From G963665925 sp963678925 (lineage in GTDB: Bacteria > Bacillota > Clostridia > Peptostreptococcales > Acidaminobacteraceae), in NCBI GenBank assembly GCA_963678925.1, contig OY787533.1, forward strand, positions 1,984,001 to 2,048,000: a stretch of 64,000 nt of DNA, given 5' to 3'. This document shows, one piece after another, positions 15,126-23,918 of the stretch. The notes beneath the pieces were generated by a model, which was not told where the DNA came from, did no database searches, and saw only the letters and a list, made by a program, of their open reading frames with translations. Positions within the stretch are counted from its first letter, which is position 1; the number at the start of each line of letters is the position of its first letter. Position numbers and translations under genes: made by a program.

Positions 15126-17819
15126 ATGAAACGCATAGACCAGGTATTTGAGACAGTCAAGTTACTTGAATCGCATATAAGTGGTGGCGTATCTGCAGAG
15201 GATGTAGGCGCACACCTTCATCTGGACCGGTCCAGTGCGTCCAGATACCTCAATAATCTCGCAAAGCGTGGGAAGCTGGCCAAAATCGATGGCAGGCCTG
15301 TTCGTTTTGCCTTTGAAATGAAGGATACATTTGAAGAGACAGGGCTTCCTGTTTCCCCGATAACGGTTGAAGAACAGATTGTGGGTTCGGACAGAAGTCT
15401 GCAGGTGCCTATGCAACAGGCCAAGGCAGCCATTCTCTATCCGCCAAGCGGCTTGCATACCTTGCTGCTGGGAGAAACCGGCGTGGGCAAGTCCATGTTT
15501 GCAGAGTTCATGTACAGATTTTCCATGGGTTCGGGCATGATTGGCAAGGGAGCGCCGTTCACACGGTTCAACTGTGCTGACTATGCGGACAATCCCCAGC
15601 TGGTCATGGCACAGATTTTCGGAGTGCGAAAGGGTGCCTACACAGGTGCGGATATGGATAAGGAAGGCCTGCTCAAGCAGTCGGACGGTGGCGTCCTCTT
15701 TCTTGACGAGGTCCACCGGCTTTCACCTCAGGGACAGGAAATGCTCTTTACCTTTATTGACAAGGGAACATTCAGGCGTCTTGGCGAAACGGAAAAGCTT
15801 GAGCGTGCGACTGTGCAAATAATCGCAGCGACAACAGAGGACCCGTCCTCTTTCCTTCTGAAGACATTTACACGAAGAATTCCCATGGTGATTACCCTGC
15901 CCGCACTTAGGGACAGGACCTTTGACGAACGGATGGAGCTGATTGACGCATTTCTAAAAATGGAAGCTAAGCGTATTGGCAAGAGTGTCTATGTCAATAA
16001 GAATTCCCTGATATCACTGCTCCTCTACGAATGTCCCAATAATATCGGCCAGCTGCGCAGTGACATCCAGCTCGCCTGTGCTAAAGCGTTTTTAAAGTAC
16101 AAATCAAGAGATGAAAACTATATTCTCATAACGCAGGCAGACCTGCCCCAGCATGTGAAGCGGGGCTATATGAAAATCCAGGAGCATCGTGAAGAGATCG
16201 ATTACCTTCTGAAGAGCAACGAGGATATTTTCAGATACCACTCTGACACGTATGCTGAAGAAAATCACCTTGCTGACACAGAACCGGAACTTTTTTATGA
16301 GCACATAGAGGCGCGTGTGACCAATCTCAAATCAACCGGGATGGATTCCAGGCAGATTCATGAAATCCTAAACGGCGATATAGAAACACATTTTGAGAGT
16401 CTTCTCAAAACCGTACCCAATCCCCAGCGCAGGGAAGAAATATCCAAGCTTGTGGCGCCCAGCGTTCTTGAATTTGCAGAGCGCATGCTGGAGCGGGCAG
16501 GCAAGATGCTGGGCAGGTCCTATGACGAAACGGTCTATTTTCCACTGGCCCTCCACCTTCATGGGAGCATTGAACGCATCCGGACGGGACAACCCATTTT
16601 TCATCCGCAGCTGAATGTCATCCGTGTGAATTTCCCAGACGCATTCATGGCCGCCATGGATGTCGCCAAGGAGATGGACAGGACCTTCAACATACAGACC
16701 CCTCTTGATGAAATCGGATACATTGCCATGTTTCTCGCCGCAGACCCCGATGAAATGCTGGGGTCGGAAGAGCCCAAGGTAGGCATTCTTGTTCTGATGC
16801 ACGGCCCGAGTACGGCAACAAGCATGGTGCAGGTTGCCAACTCCCTTGTGGGAAAAGACCATGCCCTAGGGCTGGACATGCCTCTGAGCGTCAAGGCGGA
16901 AGACATGTATGAAATCGTAAAGGAAGAAATCCGAAAGGTCAATACGGGAAGGGGTGTCCTCCTGCTCGTTGATATGGGGTCTCTTTCAAATTTTGGCGCA
17001 CTCATTGCAGAAGAGTATGGAATGCAGATCCGCACTGTGGACATGGTGTCCACACCCATTGTCATCGAGGCGTGCAGAAAAGCTGTGCTGGGAAGGGAAC
17101 TCAACGAAATATATCGTTCCTGCCAGGCGGCGCTTGGCCGCGCTGTAGATGAATACAGACAGGAAGTACACGAAAAGTCAGACCTGATTATAACCGCCTG
17201 TTTCACGGGAGAGGGGGCTTCAGAGCGCCTGAGAAAGATTGTAGAATCGAGAATCGAAAATGTTCCAGGTGTTGAAGTCAAATCCTTGAATATTCTTAAC
17301 CGCAAGGAGTTTGTCAAACGGCTTGATGCCCTCCATCAGGAACACCGAATACTTGCAGTTGTGAGTACCATTGATATGATGCTGGACCGATATCCGCTCA
17401 TCCATGCCGTGGAGCTCCTGACTGGAGAAGGCATGGAACGACTTGAAGAAATCGTCAGCCATGAGGTCGCCTATCGTCAGATGGGGGATTCCCTGAAGAA
17501 TCATCTCAAAGGCGTGGATGGAAATGAGGCGATCTACCAGTCCCTATCCGCATTGTCAGAAATTGAACGGCGTCTTGATCTGAAGATTGCCCACGATGTG
17601 AAGACGGGTATTTTGCTTCATATGGGATTCATGCTGGAGCGAATCAAGTCGGGGGACCAGCTGCGGTCTTTTGACAATCTCGAAGCCTACAAGCATGCCC
17701 ATACAGAAGCCTATGCGGCAGTCCAGAAGGGGCTGCAGATAGTTGAAAGCCATTTCAAGCTCCATGTTGATGAAGATGAAGCGGCCTATATTACGCGGAT
17801 GATTATTGAAAACAATTAA
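15126..17819 (+). CDS. LevR-type sigma54 activator with PRD and EIIA/EIIB domains
   Basis: An 897-residue PTS-controlled activator. Visible in order are an N-terminal winged helix (about 1-65), AAA+ with Walker A GETGVGKS (near 115-122), GAYTGA loop (near 170-175) and VLFLDEVH, PRD1 (about 430-560), an EIIA-Man-like domain with His in LMHGPSTATS (near 560-575), an EIIB-like domain with Cys in ITACFTGEGAS, and C-terminal PRD2. The second histidine position of each PRD is not His (IGYIAMFL; AAYITRMI), so one phosphosite per PRD is likely. Family knowledge: EI/HPr and cognate EIIB phosphorylate such proteins. It precedes the PTS operon whose -24/-12 promoter it probably drives. Confidence 0.93.
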   Translation: MKRIDQVFETVKLLESHISGGVSAEDVGAHLHLDRSSASRYLNNLAKRGKLAKIDGRPVRFAFEMKDTFEETGLPVSPITVEEQIVGSDRSLQVPMQQAKAAILYPPSGLHTLLLGETGVGKSMFAEFMYRFSMGSGMIGKGAPFTRFNCADYADNPQLVMAQIFGVRKGAYTGADMDKEGLLKQSDGGVLFLDEVHRLSPQGQEMLFTFIDKGTFRRLGETEKLERATVQIIAATTEDPSSFLLKTFTRRIPMVITLPALRDRTFDERMELIDAFLKMEAKRIGKSVYVNKNSLISLLLYECPNNIGQLRSDIQLACAKAFLKYKSRDENYILITQADLPQHVKRGYMKIQEHREEIDYLLKSNEDIFRYHSDTYAEENHLADTEPELFYEHIEARVTNLKSTGMDSRQIHEILNGDIETHFESLLKTVPNPQRREEISKLVAPSVLEFAERMLERAGKMLGRSYDETVYFPLALHLHGSIERIRTGQPIFHPQLNVIRVNFPDAFMAAMDVAKEMDRTFNIQTPLDEIGYIAMFLAADPDEMLGSEEPKVGILVLMHGPSTATSMVQVANSLVGKDHALGLDMPLSVKAEDMYEIVKEEIRKVNTGRGVLLLVDMGSLSNFGALIAEEYGMQIRTVDMVSTPIVIEACRKAVLGRELNEIYRSCQAALGRAVDEYRQEVHEKSDLIITACFTGEGASERLRKIVESRIENVPGVEVKSLNILNRKEFVKRLDALHQEHRILAVVSTIDMMLDRYPLIHAVELLTGEGMERLEEIVSHEVAYRQMGDSLKNHLKGVDGNEAIYQSLSALSEIERRLDLKIAHDVKTGILLHMGFMLERIKSGDQLRSFDNLEAYKHAHTEAYAAVQKGLQIVESHFKLHVDEDEAAYITRMIIENN

Positions 17820-17825
17820 AAACTG

Positions 17826-17838
17826 TGCACTGTGTGCA
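17826..17838. promoter_or_regulatory. Candidate LevR-type activator site (TGCAC-TGT-GTGCA)
   Basis: A perfect 5-bp inverted repeat around TGT just after the regulator's stop codon. The same GTGCA/TGCAC half-sites recur in the hairpin at 17851-17871 and at about 17884. They lie 130-180 bp upstream of the -24/-12 promoter, suitable for enhancer sites. Assignment is inference. Confidence 0.4.
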
Positions 17839-17850
17839 TAGTGTGTAAAA

Positions 17851-17878
17851 GCGTGCAAATAAATTGCACGCTTTTTTT
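17851..17878 (+). terminator. Terminator of the LevR-type gene, also a GTGCAA-N5-TTGCAC dyad
   Basis: GCGTGCAA (17851-17858) and TTGCACGC (17864-17871) form a perfect stem over ATAAA, followed by seven T residues. The arms contain the same half-site as the dyad at 17826, so it may double as a regulator binding site. Confidence 0.85.
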
Positions 17879-18002
17879 GATGTGTGCAATGACAAACAGG
17901 CGCGAATTTTACCTGACTTTTAAAAAAGAATCGGGTTGAAAGAGTGAAGTTTCAATGCTTTTCTGACAATTCATCAATAATTTGTGCTTGCCTGCGCTGT
18001 TT

Positions 18003-18018
18003 TGGCACGGAACATGCG
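18003..18018 (+). promoter_or_regulatory. Sigma54 (-24/-12) promoter of the PTS operon
   Basis: TGGCACGGAACATGCG keeps GG and GC ten bases apart and is followed by GTTAT, like the promoters at 5929 and 51748. The HPr start codon is 34 bp downstream. A LevR-type sigma54 activator is immediately upstream. Confidence 0.8.
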
Positions 18019-18051
18019 TTATATTAGTGTGAGTTCGAAAGGAGAAAGAAC

Positions 18052-18318
18052 ATGAAGCAATCAAAAGTTACGGTAAAAAGTGCATCAGGACTTCATGCCA
18101 GACCAGCGGGTCTTTTATGCGGACTGGCACAGAAATTCGGTGCAGATATCTATATTGAGAAAGATGGAAAGAGCATCAACGGAAAAAGTATCATGGGTAT
18201 TCTAAGTCTGGGCACTTCAAAAGGGGACGAACTTCTGGTTTCCGCAGACGGCAGCGATGAGCATGAAGCTGTAGAGGCCATTGTCGAGCTCTTTGAAACC
18301 AAGCTGGCAAGGGAATAG
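18052..18318 (+). CDS. PTS phosphocarrier protein HPr, operon-specific copy
   Basis: An 88-residue HPr. His15 in GLHARPAG is the phosphocarrier site taking phosphate from enzyme I, and Ser46 in GKSIMGILSLG is the Firmicute HPr-kinase site. It is the first gene behind the sigma54 promoter, and an enzyme I gene closes the same operon. It therefore probably serves this PTS, alone or alongside a general HPr elsewhere. The AAGGAG ribosome site is strong. Confidence 0.95.
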   Translation: MKQSKVTVKSASGLHARPAGLLCGLAQKFGADIYIEKDGKSINGKSIMGILSLGTSKGDELLVSADGSDEHEAVEAIVELFETKLARE

Positions 18319-18326
18319 GTGATGCC

Positions 18327-19235
18327 ATGGCGGTCGTAGTGGGCTTTGACGGTGGCGGTACAGGAACACAGGCTGAGGTGCTCGACACCCTCAGTGAAAA
18401 AAGACAATCCTATCAACTGGGACCGACAAACAGGCACAGCGTTGGAGACGTTCAGGTTCAAGCCACGCTGGAGGCATTTTTCAAAGACCTGCAAAAGTCC
18501 GGGATTGATCTGGACCAAGTTGAAAGCATTTGCTTTGGCGGGGCAGGGGTCGATACCCAAGAGGATGAACAGGTGATCCATGCCATCTTCAGAAATCTTG
18601 GCTACGAAGGAAAGCTCCGCATTGTGAACGACTCTGTTACGGCCCTTGTCGGGGCCAATAGGGGCTATGAAGGTGCCATACTCATAAGCGGTACAGGTTC
18701 CATTGCCTTAGGCGTTGGACCAAGGGGGGAAATGGTCCGTGTCGGCGGATGGGGACATCTCATCGATGACACGGGATCGGCGTACGCGATCGCACGGGAT
18801 GGCATTTGTGAAGTACTGAAGGCACATGATGGCCGAAGCGGTGCAACACGTATTTGGAAGGGACTCAAAGGCGCTCTGGATATTGAAAGGCCGGAAGAGC
18901 TTTTGGATTTCATTTACGCAGAAGGGCGACAGAAACAGGAAATTGCGGCCTTTGCACCTCTTGTGACCCAGCTTGCGGGCAAGGACCAGCTCGCAGACAA
19001 AATCATGGAAAAGGCAATCGATGACCTGTTCTGCCACATTAGGGCACTGACTGTGAAACTGCGGTCTCAGGCATTTGAATTATCCTATGTGGGCAGTGTG
19101 CTTGAAAAATCAGATGAGATTCGTTATGGCCTGACAGATCGGATTCAGGAGACATATCCGAATATTGAGGTGCATTTTCCCCGGTCTTCACCAGTGGAAG
19201 GCGCACTTATACTGGCGCAAAACGCAATAGAATAG
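18327..19235 (+). CDS. BadF/BadG-family ATPase, probable N-acetylglucosamine kinase
   Basis: A 302-residue ASKHA-fold kinase with the phosphate loop VVGFDGGGTGTQAEV, NDSVTALVGAN and ISGTGSIALG, and GGWGHLIDDTGSAY, as in GlcNAc/glucosamine kinases of the BadF/BadG/BcrA/BcrD family. It probably phosphorylates the free GlcNAc released when a phosphorylated disaccharide is split, giving GlcNAc-6-P for NagA and NagB further down the operon. It starts 8 bp after HPr. The benzoyl-CoA reductase activators in this superfamily have a Cys cluster that is absent here. Confidence 0.85.
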   Translation: MAVVVGFDGGGTGTQAEVLDTLSEKRQSYQLGPTNRHSVGDVQVQATLEAFFKDLQKSGIDLDQVESICFGGAGVDTQEDEQVIHAIFRNLGYEGKLRIVNDSVTALVGANRGYEGAILISGTGSIALGVGPRGEMVRVGGWGHLIDDTGSAYAIARDGICEVLKAHDGRSGATRIWKGLKGALDIERPEELLDFIYAEGRQKQEIAAFAPLVTQLAGKDQLADKIMEKAIDDLFCHIRALTVKLRSQAFELSYVGSVLEKSDEIRYGLTDRIQETYPNIEVHFPRSSPVEGALILAQNAIE

Positions 19236-19255
19236 AATAGTGGAGGGACACACAG

Positions 19256-19561
19256 ATGAAAAAGATTATGCTGGTTTGTTCAGCGGGCATGTCAACGAGC
19301 ATGCTGGTTACAAAGATGAAGAAGGCTGCAGACGGCCGAGGGCTGGAGGCGGAAATTTTCGCTGTGGCTGAAGCGGAAGTGAAAAATCATACAGACGTGC
19401 AGGTAGCGCTATTGGGACCACAGGTACGTTTTCTCAAGTCCAAGCTGGAGGGCATGCTTTCGGAATATGGCACACCAGTGGACATTATTGACACGGTCGC
19501 GTATGGGACAATGAATGGAGAAAAGGTTCTTGACCAGGCTCTGAACCTGATCAATGGGTAG
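19256..19561 (+). CDS. PTS lactose/cellobiose-family EIIB
   Basis: A 101-residue cytoplasmic IIB subunit. Cys8 in MLVCSAGMSTSMLV is the phosphorylated cysteine in the P-loop typical of the lactose/chitobiose class. IIC follows 109 bp later and IIA lies further downstream, so the permease is encoded as three separate polypeptides. It hands phosphate from IIA to the sugar during transport. Confidence 0.93.
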   Translation: MKKIMLVCSAGMSTSMLVTKMKKAADGRGLEAEIFAVAEAEVKNHTDVQVALLGPQVRFLKSKLEGMLSEYGTPVDIIDTVAYGTMNGEKVLDQALNLING

Positions 19562-19606
19562 CCTGAAAGCATCATGGTGTTTTATTGGTGAAGGTACACT
19601 GCACAT

Positions 19607-19629
19607 GCAGCAGGCCTGCTGATGCGGTT
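19607..19629. repeat. Palindrome between EIIB and EIIC
   Basis: CAGCAGG-CCTGCTG is a 14-bp perfect palindrome within the 109-bp gap, flanked by GCATG and ATGCG. There is no T tract. It could be an RNA hairpin setting the IIB:IIC ratio; no stronger claim is made. Confidence 0.3.
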
Positions 19630-19670
19630 TATCAAGCAATTATATATTTATCCAAAGAGGGGGATTAATC

Positions 19671-20984
19671 GTGAAAAACCTAATTGCTTTTCTTGAAAAG
19701 TACTTTGTCCCTGTAGCAGCCAAAGTCGGTTCACAGAGACATCTTGTGGCAATACGCGATGGTTTTGTCGCACTTATGCCATTGATTATTGCCGGTTCGT
19801 TTGCAGTACTCATCAACAACCTGCCTATTCCTGCATATCAGAACTTTATGACAGGAATCTATCCGGGATGGAAGGCCTTTGGCGGAAACATCTGGTGGGG
19901 CTCTTTTGCGGTCATTTCACTGTTTCTTGTCTTCTCAATCGCCTACAACCTGGCCAAGGGATATGACTCAAACGGTCTTTCCGCAGGCTTGATTGCACTG
20001 GCAAACTTTGCAATCCTCATTCCTCAGGCACCATCGGTAACCAGTCCATCTGGTGAGGCCTTCAATGCATGGGGCAATATCAACTGGGGCTACGTCAATG
20101 CGCAAGGTATGTTTGTAGCAATCCTGGTTGCCATCGTATCCACTGAAATATTTGTAAAGCTATCCAAGTCGGATAAACTGGTCATCAAAATGCCGGAAGG
20201 TGTTCCACCTGCAGTTGCAAGATCCTTTGCTTCGCTTTTCCCAGGCATGATCGCCCTATCTTTCTTCGCGGTTGCTGCAATCGTAATCAATGCGGCTACA
20301 GGCACTGACCTGTTCGCAATCATCACAAAATTTGTGTCTGCACCCCTTACTAATGTTGCAGATTCAATGGGATCTGCTATGCTGATCGTCTTCATGAACC
20401 AGCTGCTTTGGTTCTTCGGTCTGCATGGATCCAACATCATCGGGGGTATTATCGAACCAATCCTTCTGCCGCTGATTCAAACAAACATGGAAGCGGTTGC
20501 TGCAGGTCAGGCGCCTGTACATATCGTTACAAAGCCATTCCTGGATGCATTTGTCTATATGGGTGGCTCAGGTACGACGATTGCACTGCTTGTGGCGATA
20601 TTTGTCGCTTCAAAAAGAAAGCAGATGCGCGAAATCGCCAACCTTGGCTTCGCACCAGGTCTGTTCAATATCAATGAACCCGTCATGTTCGGTCTTCCAA
20701 TCGTTCTGAATCCGCTTCTTCTTGTACCGTTCATCTTTGGTCCGGTGCTGATTGCAGGCTTCAGCTATGCGGTTATCGCCGCAGGAATCTTCCCGAAAAC
20801 CATTGCCCTCATGCCTTGGACAACACCGCCAATTATCGGTGGCTTCCTAGCAACAGGCTCTGTAATGGGTTCGGTACTTCAGCTCATCAACCTGGGGCTT
20901 GCCATTGGAATCTACATGCCATTTGTTCTGATTGGTGAAAAGCTGGAAGCAAAATCAAAGGATGAAGAATCAAAAGTCGCATAA
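19671..20984 (+). CDS. PTS lactose/cellobiose-family EIIC (sugar channel)
   Basis: A 437-residue membrane subunit with about ten helices. The N-terminus (FLEKYFVPVAAKVGSQRHLVAIRDGF), then GSFAVLINNLPI and the conserved NINEPVMFGLPIVLNP loop, mark the cellobiose/chitobiose IIC family. It starts with GTG at 19671 after AGAGGGGG. It imports and phosphorylates the disaccharide. The operon context (NagA, NagB, GlcNAc kinase) points to an N-acetylhexosamine disaccharide. Confidence 0.94.
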   Translation: MKNLIAFLEKYFVPVAAKVGSQRHLVAIRDGFVALMPLIIAGSFAVLINNLPIPAYQNFMTGIYPGWKAFGGNIWWGSFAVISLFLVFSIAYNLAKGYDSNGLSAGLIALANFAILIPQAPSVTSPSGEAFNAWGNINWGYVNAQGMFVAILVAIVSTEIFVKLSKSDKLVIKMPEGVPPAVARSFASLFPGMIALSFFAVAAIVINAATGTDLFAIITKFVSAPLTNVADSMGSAMLIVFMNQLLWFFGLHGSNIIGGIIEPILLPLIQTNMEAVAAGQAPVHIVTKPFLDAFVYMGGSGTTIALLVAIFVASKRKQMREIANLGFAPGLFNINEPVMFGLPIVLNPLLLVPFIFGPVLIAGFSYAVIAAGIFPKTIALMPWTTPPIIGGFLATGSVMGSVLQLINLGLAIGIYMPFVLIGEKLEAKSKDEESKVA

Positions 20985-21019
20985 TATGTGAAAGTCTCAT
21001 TTGACCTTACACCTAAAAC

Positions 21020-21088
21020 GCCGGTCCCAGCTCAGGGACCGGCACCCTGAAATGGTGTCCGCCAATGCTGTGGACCCTATTTCAGAGT
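21020..21088 (+). other. Two consecutive stem-loops between EIIC and the GH4 gene
   Basis: GCCGGTCCC (21020-21028)/GGGACCGGC (21035-21043) is a perfect 9-bp stem. A second stem joins CTGAAATGGTGTCC to GGACCCTATTTCAG with two mismatches. Neither has a T tract, so RNA processing or partial termination within the operon is more likely than full termination. Confidence 0.5.
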
Positions 21089-21173
21089 GATGAACCACTT
21101 TCCATCGTTTTATGTATGGAGGACTATAAAGGGAATCTGTAAACATGGGGTTAAGCAATCTAGGAGTGAGTGC

Positions 21174-22490
21174 ATGTCGAAATTGAAAATTGCGGTAATC
21201 GGCGGCGGGAGCAGTTACACACCCGAGCTGATCGATGGGTTTATTAAACGGGCTGCCGGGCTGCCGGTCAGGGAAATTTGGCTTTGCGACATCGAGGCTG
21301 GGAAGAACAAGCTTGAAACCGTTACAGCGCTTTCAAAGCGGATGCTTGGAAAAGCGGGTCTGGATATAGAGGTTTTTCAAACGCTGGACAGAAGAGAGGC
21401 TTTAAGGAATGCGGATTTTGTACTGACACAGCTCCGTGTGGGCGGACTTTCGGCCAGAGCGGCAGATGAACGCATTCCCCTGAAATATGGACTCATTGGC
21501 CAGGAAACAACGGGTGCCGGCGGCTTTGCAAAGGGGCTTCGAACCATACCGGTCATTCTGGACATATGCAGGGACATGGAGGCGCTTTGTAAGGATGCAT
21601 GGCTGATCAACTTTACAAATCCTGCGGGAATGGTGACAGAGGCGGTACTTCAGCATACGTCGGTGAAGACACTTGGACTTTGCAATGTACCCATTGGTAT
21701 GGTGAAGAATATTGCAAATATGATGGAGGTGGATCCATCCAGGCTCTATGTGGAATTTGCCGGACTCAACCATCTGGTGTGGGCTAAAAAAATATGGCTT
21801 GACGGTCAACGCATTGAAAAGGACGTCTTCGATCAAATTGCTGATGGAAAAAGCCTGACCATGAAGAACATACCGGACCTGAAATGGGAAGGGACCTTCC
21901 TCAGAAACCTGGGGATGCTGCCTTGTCCGTATCATAGATATTACTATATGACCGATGAAATGCTCAGGGATGAGCTCAAGGCATTTGAAGCGGGCTCAAC
22001 ACGGGCAGATGCTGTCATGAAGATTGAAAAGAAGCTTTTTGATAAGTATGGGGACCCAAGCCTTGAAGACAAGCCGTTAGAGCTCGAAGAACGAGGTGGC
22101 GCATGGTATTCGGACGCGGCAGTCTCACTCATCGACGCCATCTGGAACGACAAGCGGGACCTGCATACAGTCAATATTCAAAACATGGGCACGCTTTCAG
22201 GCTTGCCTGACGATGCGGTCATTGAAGTGAATGCCGTTATTGGAAAGCATGGGGCTACGCCAGTGTCTGTGGGTCAAATGCCGCTGGGAAGCATGGGGCT
22301 CATGCAGTCGGTAAAGCAATACGAGCGTCTGACCATAGAGTCGGTTGTCCGTGGCGACGCATCTCTTGGCATTCAGGCCTTGTCGGTGCATCCCCTGGTG
22401 GGATCGGTAGAGCTTGCGGGCAGGGTCTATCAGGATATTGTAGACGAAAACAAAGCATTTTTAAAATATATGGACAAGTTGAACGGGTGA
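21174..22490 (+). CDS. GH4 6-phospho-beta-glucosidase/6-phosphochitobiosidase-like
   Basis: A 438-residue NAD- and metal-dependent glycoside hydrolase family 4 enzyme. The NAD motif AVIGGGSSYTPEL is at the N-terminus. CNVPIGM (metal-binding Cys) and GLNHLVWAKK (His) are the family's metal site, and GQETTGAGGFAKGLR is typical. Family members split phosphorylated beta-glucosides, and ChbF splits diacetylchitobiose-6-P. The operon favours the latter type of substrate. The ATG at 21174 follows TAGGAG; the longer frame from 21087 has no such site. Confidence 0.88.
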   Translation: MSKLKIAVIGGGSSYTPELIDGFIKRAAGLPVREIWLCDIEAGKNKLETVTALSKRMLGKAGLDIEVFQTLDRREALRNADFVLTQLRVGGLSARAADERIPLKYGLIGQETTGAGGFAKGLRTIPVILDICRDMEALCKDAWLINFTNPAGMVTEAVLQHTSVKTLGLCNVPIGMVKNIANMMEVDPSRLYVEFAGLNHLVWAKKIWLDGQRIEKDVFDQIADGKSLTMKNIPDLKWEGTFLRNLGMLPCPYHRYYYMTDEMLRDELKAFEAGSTRADAVMKIEKKLFDKYGDPSLEDKPLELEERGGAWYSDAAVSLIDAIWNDKRDLHTVNIQNMGTLSGLPDDAVIEVNAVIGKHGATPVSVGQMPLGSMGLMQSVKQYERLTIESVVRGDASLGIQALSVHPLVGSVELAGRVYQDIVDENKAFLKYMDKLNG

Positions 22491-22506
22491 GAAAGGGAGC
22501 AGCATC

Positions 22507-22839
22507 ATGAATATGGAAACGATTGTATTTTCTCTAATAGCAAATAGCGGTGAAGGTAGAAGCCTCAGCATGGAGGCCATTGCCATGGCAAAAACGGGGG
22601 ACTTCGAAAAGGCTCAGGCGCTTCTTGAAGAGGCAGATGAAAAGATTGCAGAAGCGCATAAGTCTCAAACGGCACTTATACAGTCTGAGGCAGACGGCGT
22701 CAAGACAGAGGTCTCTCTGCTGCTCATCCATGCACAGGACCATCTGATGAATGCAATCACCATTTCTCAGATGGCCAAGGAGTTTGTAGACCTATATGCG
22801 AAAATGTCAGGTGGTGCGTCAACATGCGTAGGAGCTTAG
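22507..22839 (+). CDS. PTS lactose/cellobiose-family EIIA
   Basis: A 110-residue helical IIA subunit. The signature LLLIHAQDHLMNA holds His75, the expected phosphorylation site, and His79. It passes phosphate from HPr to EIIB. Its last 16 bases overlap the next gene, implying coupled translation. Confidence 0.93.
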   Translation: MNMETIVFSLIANSGEGRSLSMEAIAMAKTGDFEKAQALLEEADEKIAEAHKSQTALIQSEADGVKTEVSLLLIHAQDHLMNAITISQMAKEFVDLYAKMSGGASTCVGA

Positions 22840-23918
22840 GCATATCGGTATATCCGGAGCAGGCGCCGGTTGAGGCTTTTGTCGACTACATCGAGCGTGC
22901 GCACAGCTATGGATTTACCCGAGTTTTCACCTGCCTGATTTCCGTTTCGGATGGAGAGCGGGGCTTTGAAGACTTCAAGACCATCTCTAAAACAGCTTCA
23001 GACCTGGGCATGATGGTGATTGCCGACGTTTCGCCAGAGGTTTTCGACACCCTGGGAATTGCCTACAAGGACCTTGGCTTTTTCAAAGAAATGGGGCTGT
23101 CGGGCATACGTCTTGATCTGGGTTTTTCGGGAAATGAAGAGAGCTTTATGACTTTCAATGACCAGGGGCTCATGGTGGAAATCAATATGAGCAATGGGAC
23201 GAAATATCTCGAAAACATTTTGAGCTATAAGCCCAATGTATCCAGACTCATTGGCTGTCATAATTTTTATCCACATCGTTATACGGGCCTGTCAGAAGCC
23301 CATTTTCTAAAATGCTCCAGACAGTTCAAGGAACAGGGAATAAGAACGGCGGCATTTGTGAACTCGGCGTCTGCGACCTTTGGTCCGTGGCCTGTCAGTG
23401 AAGGTCTATGCACCCTTGAATCGCATCGCACCCTTCCCATTGAGACGCAGGCAAAAGCCCTTTTTGGGACAGACCTTATCGACGATGTCATCATTGCAAA
23501 TGCCTTCGCATCCGATGAAGAGCTAAAGGCACTGGGAAGCCTCAATCGCTATATGCTGGAGCTTGATGTGTCTTTGCTTGCAGATATTCCAGAAACCATG
23601 CGCAAAATTGTGCTTGAAGAGCCACATTTCAACCGGGGGGATGTGTCAGAATACATGATTCGTTCCACGCAGAGCCGGGTGAAATACAAGGGCACCCATT
23701 TTGAAGCGTTCAATACGCCGCAGATCAAACGGGGCGACATACTCATCGAGAGTTCACTCTATGCCCGGTATGCAGGGGAACTGCAGATTGCGCTGAAAGA
23801 CATGGAAAACAGCGGACGTACCAATGTTGTCGGAAGGGTGGCTGACCACGAGTTTGACCTTCTTGACCGAATCGAACCGTGGCAAAAGTTCAGAATGAAG
23901 GTTGGAGAAAATGATTAA
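22824..23918 (+). CDS. MupG-like (GH170, former DUF871) 6-phospho-glycosidase
   Basis: A 364-residue protein with a TIM-barrel N-terminal part (GISVYPEQAPVEAFVDYIERA, IGCHNFYPHRYTGL) and a smaller C-terminal domain, matching the DUF871/MupG family. Family knowledge: S. aureus MupG hydrolyses MurNAc-6-phosphate-GlcNAc made during cell-wall recycling. In this operon it implies uptake of MurNAc-GlcNAc, or a related phosphorylated disaccharide, beside the GH4 enzyme. No MurQ etherase is encoded in the window, so any MurNAc-6-P would need an enzyme encoded elsewhere. It overlaps EIIA upstream and NagA downstream. Confidence 0.8.
   Translation: MRRSLGISVYPEQAPVEAFVDYIERAHSYGFTRVFTCLISVSDGERGFEDFKTISKTASDLGMMVIADVSPEVFDTLGIAYKDLGFFKEMGLSGIRLDLGFSGNEESFMTFNDQGLMVEINMSNGTKYLENILSYKPNVSRLIGCHNFYPHRYTGLSEAHFLKCSRQFKEQGIRTAAFVNSASATFGPWPVSEGLCTLESHRTLPIETQAKALFGTDLIDDVIIANAFASDEELKALGSLNRYMLELDVSLLADIPETMRKIVLEEPHFNRGDVSEYMIRSTQSRVKYKGTHFEAFNTPQIKRGDILIESSLYARYAGELQIALKDMENSGRTNVVGRVADHEFDLLDRIEPWQKFRMKVGEND

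Noticed and set aside
16601..17317. Minus-strand 238-codon open frame inside the LevR-type gene
   Set aside because: Ser/Arg/Thr-rich composition typical of an antisense shadow; the plus strand encodes recognisable PRD and EIIA domains there.
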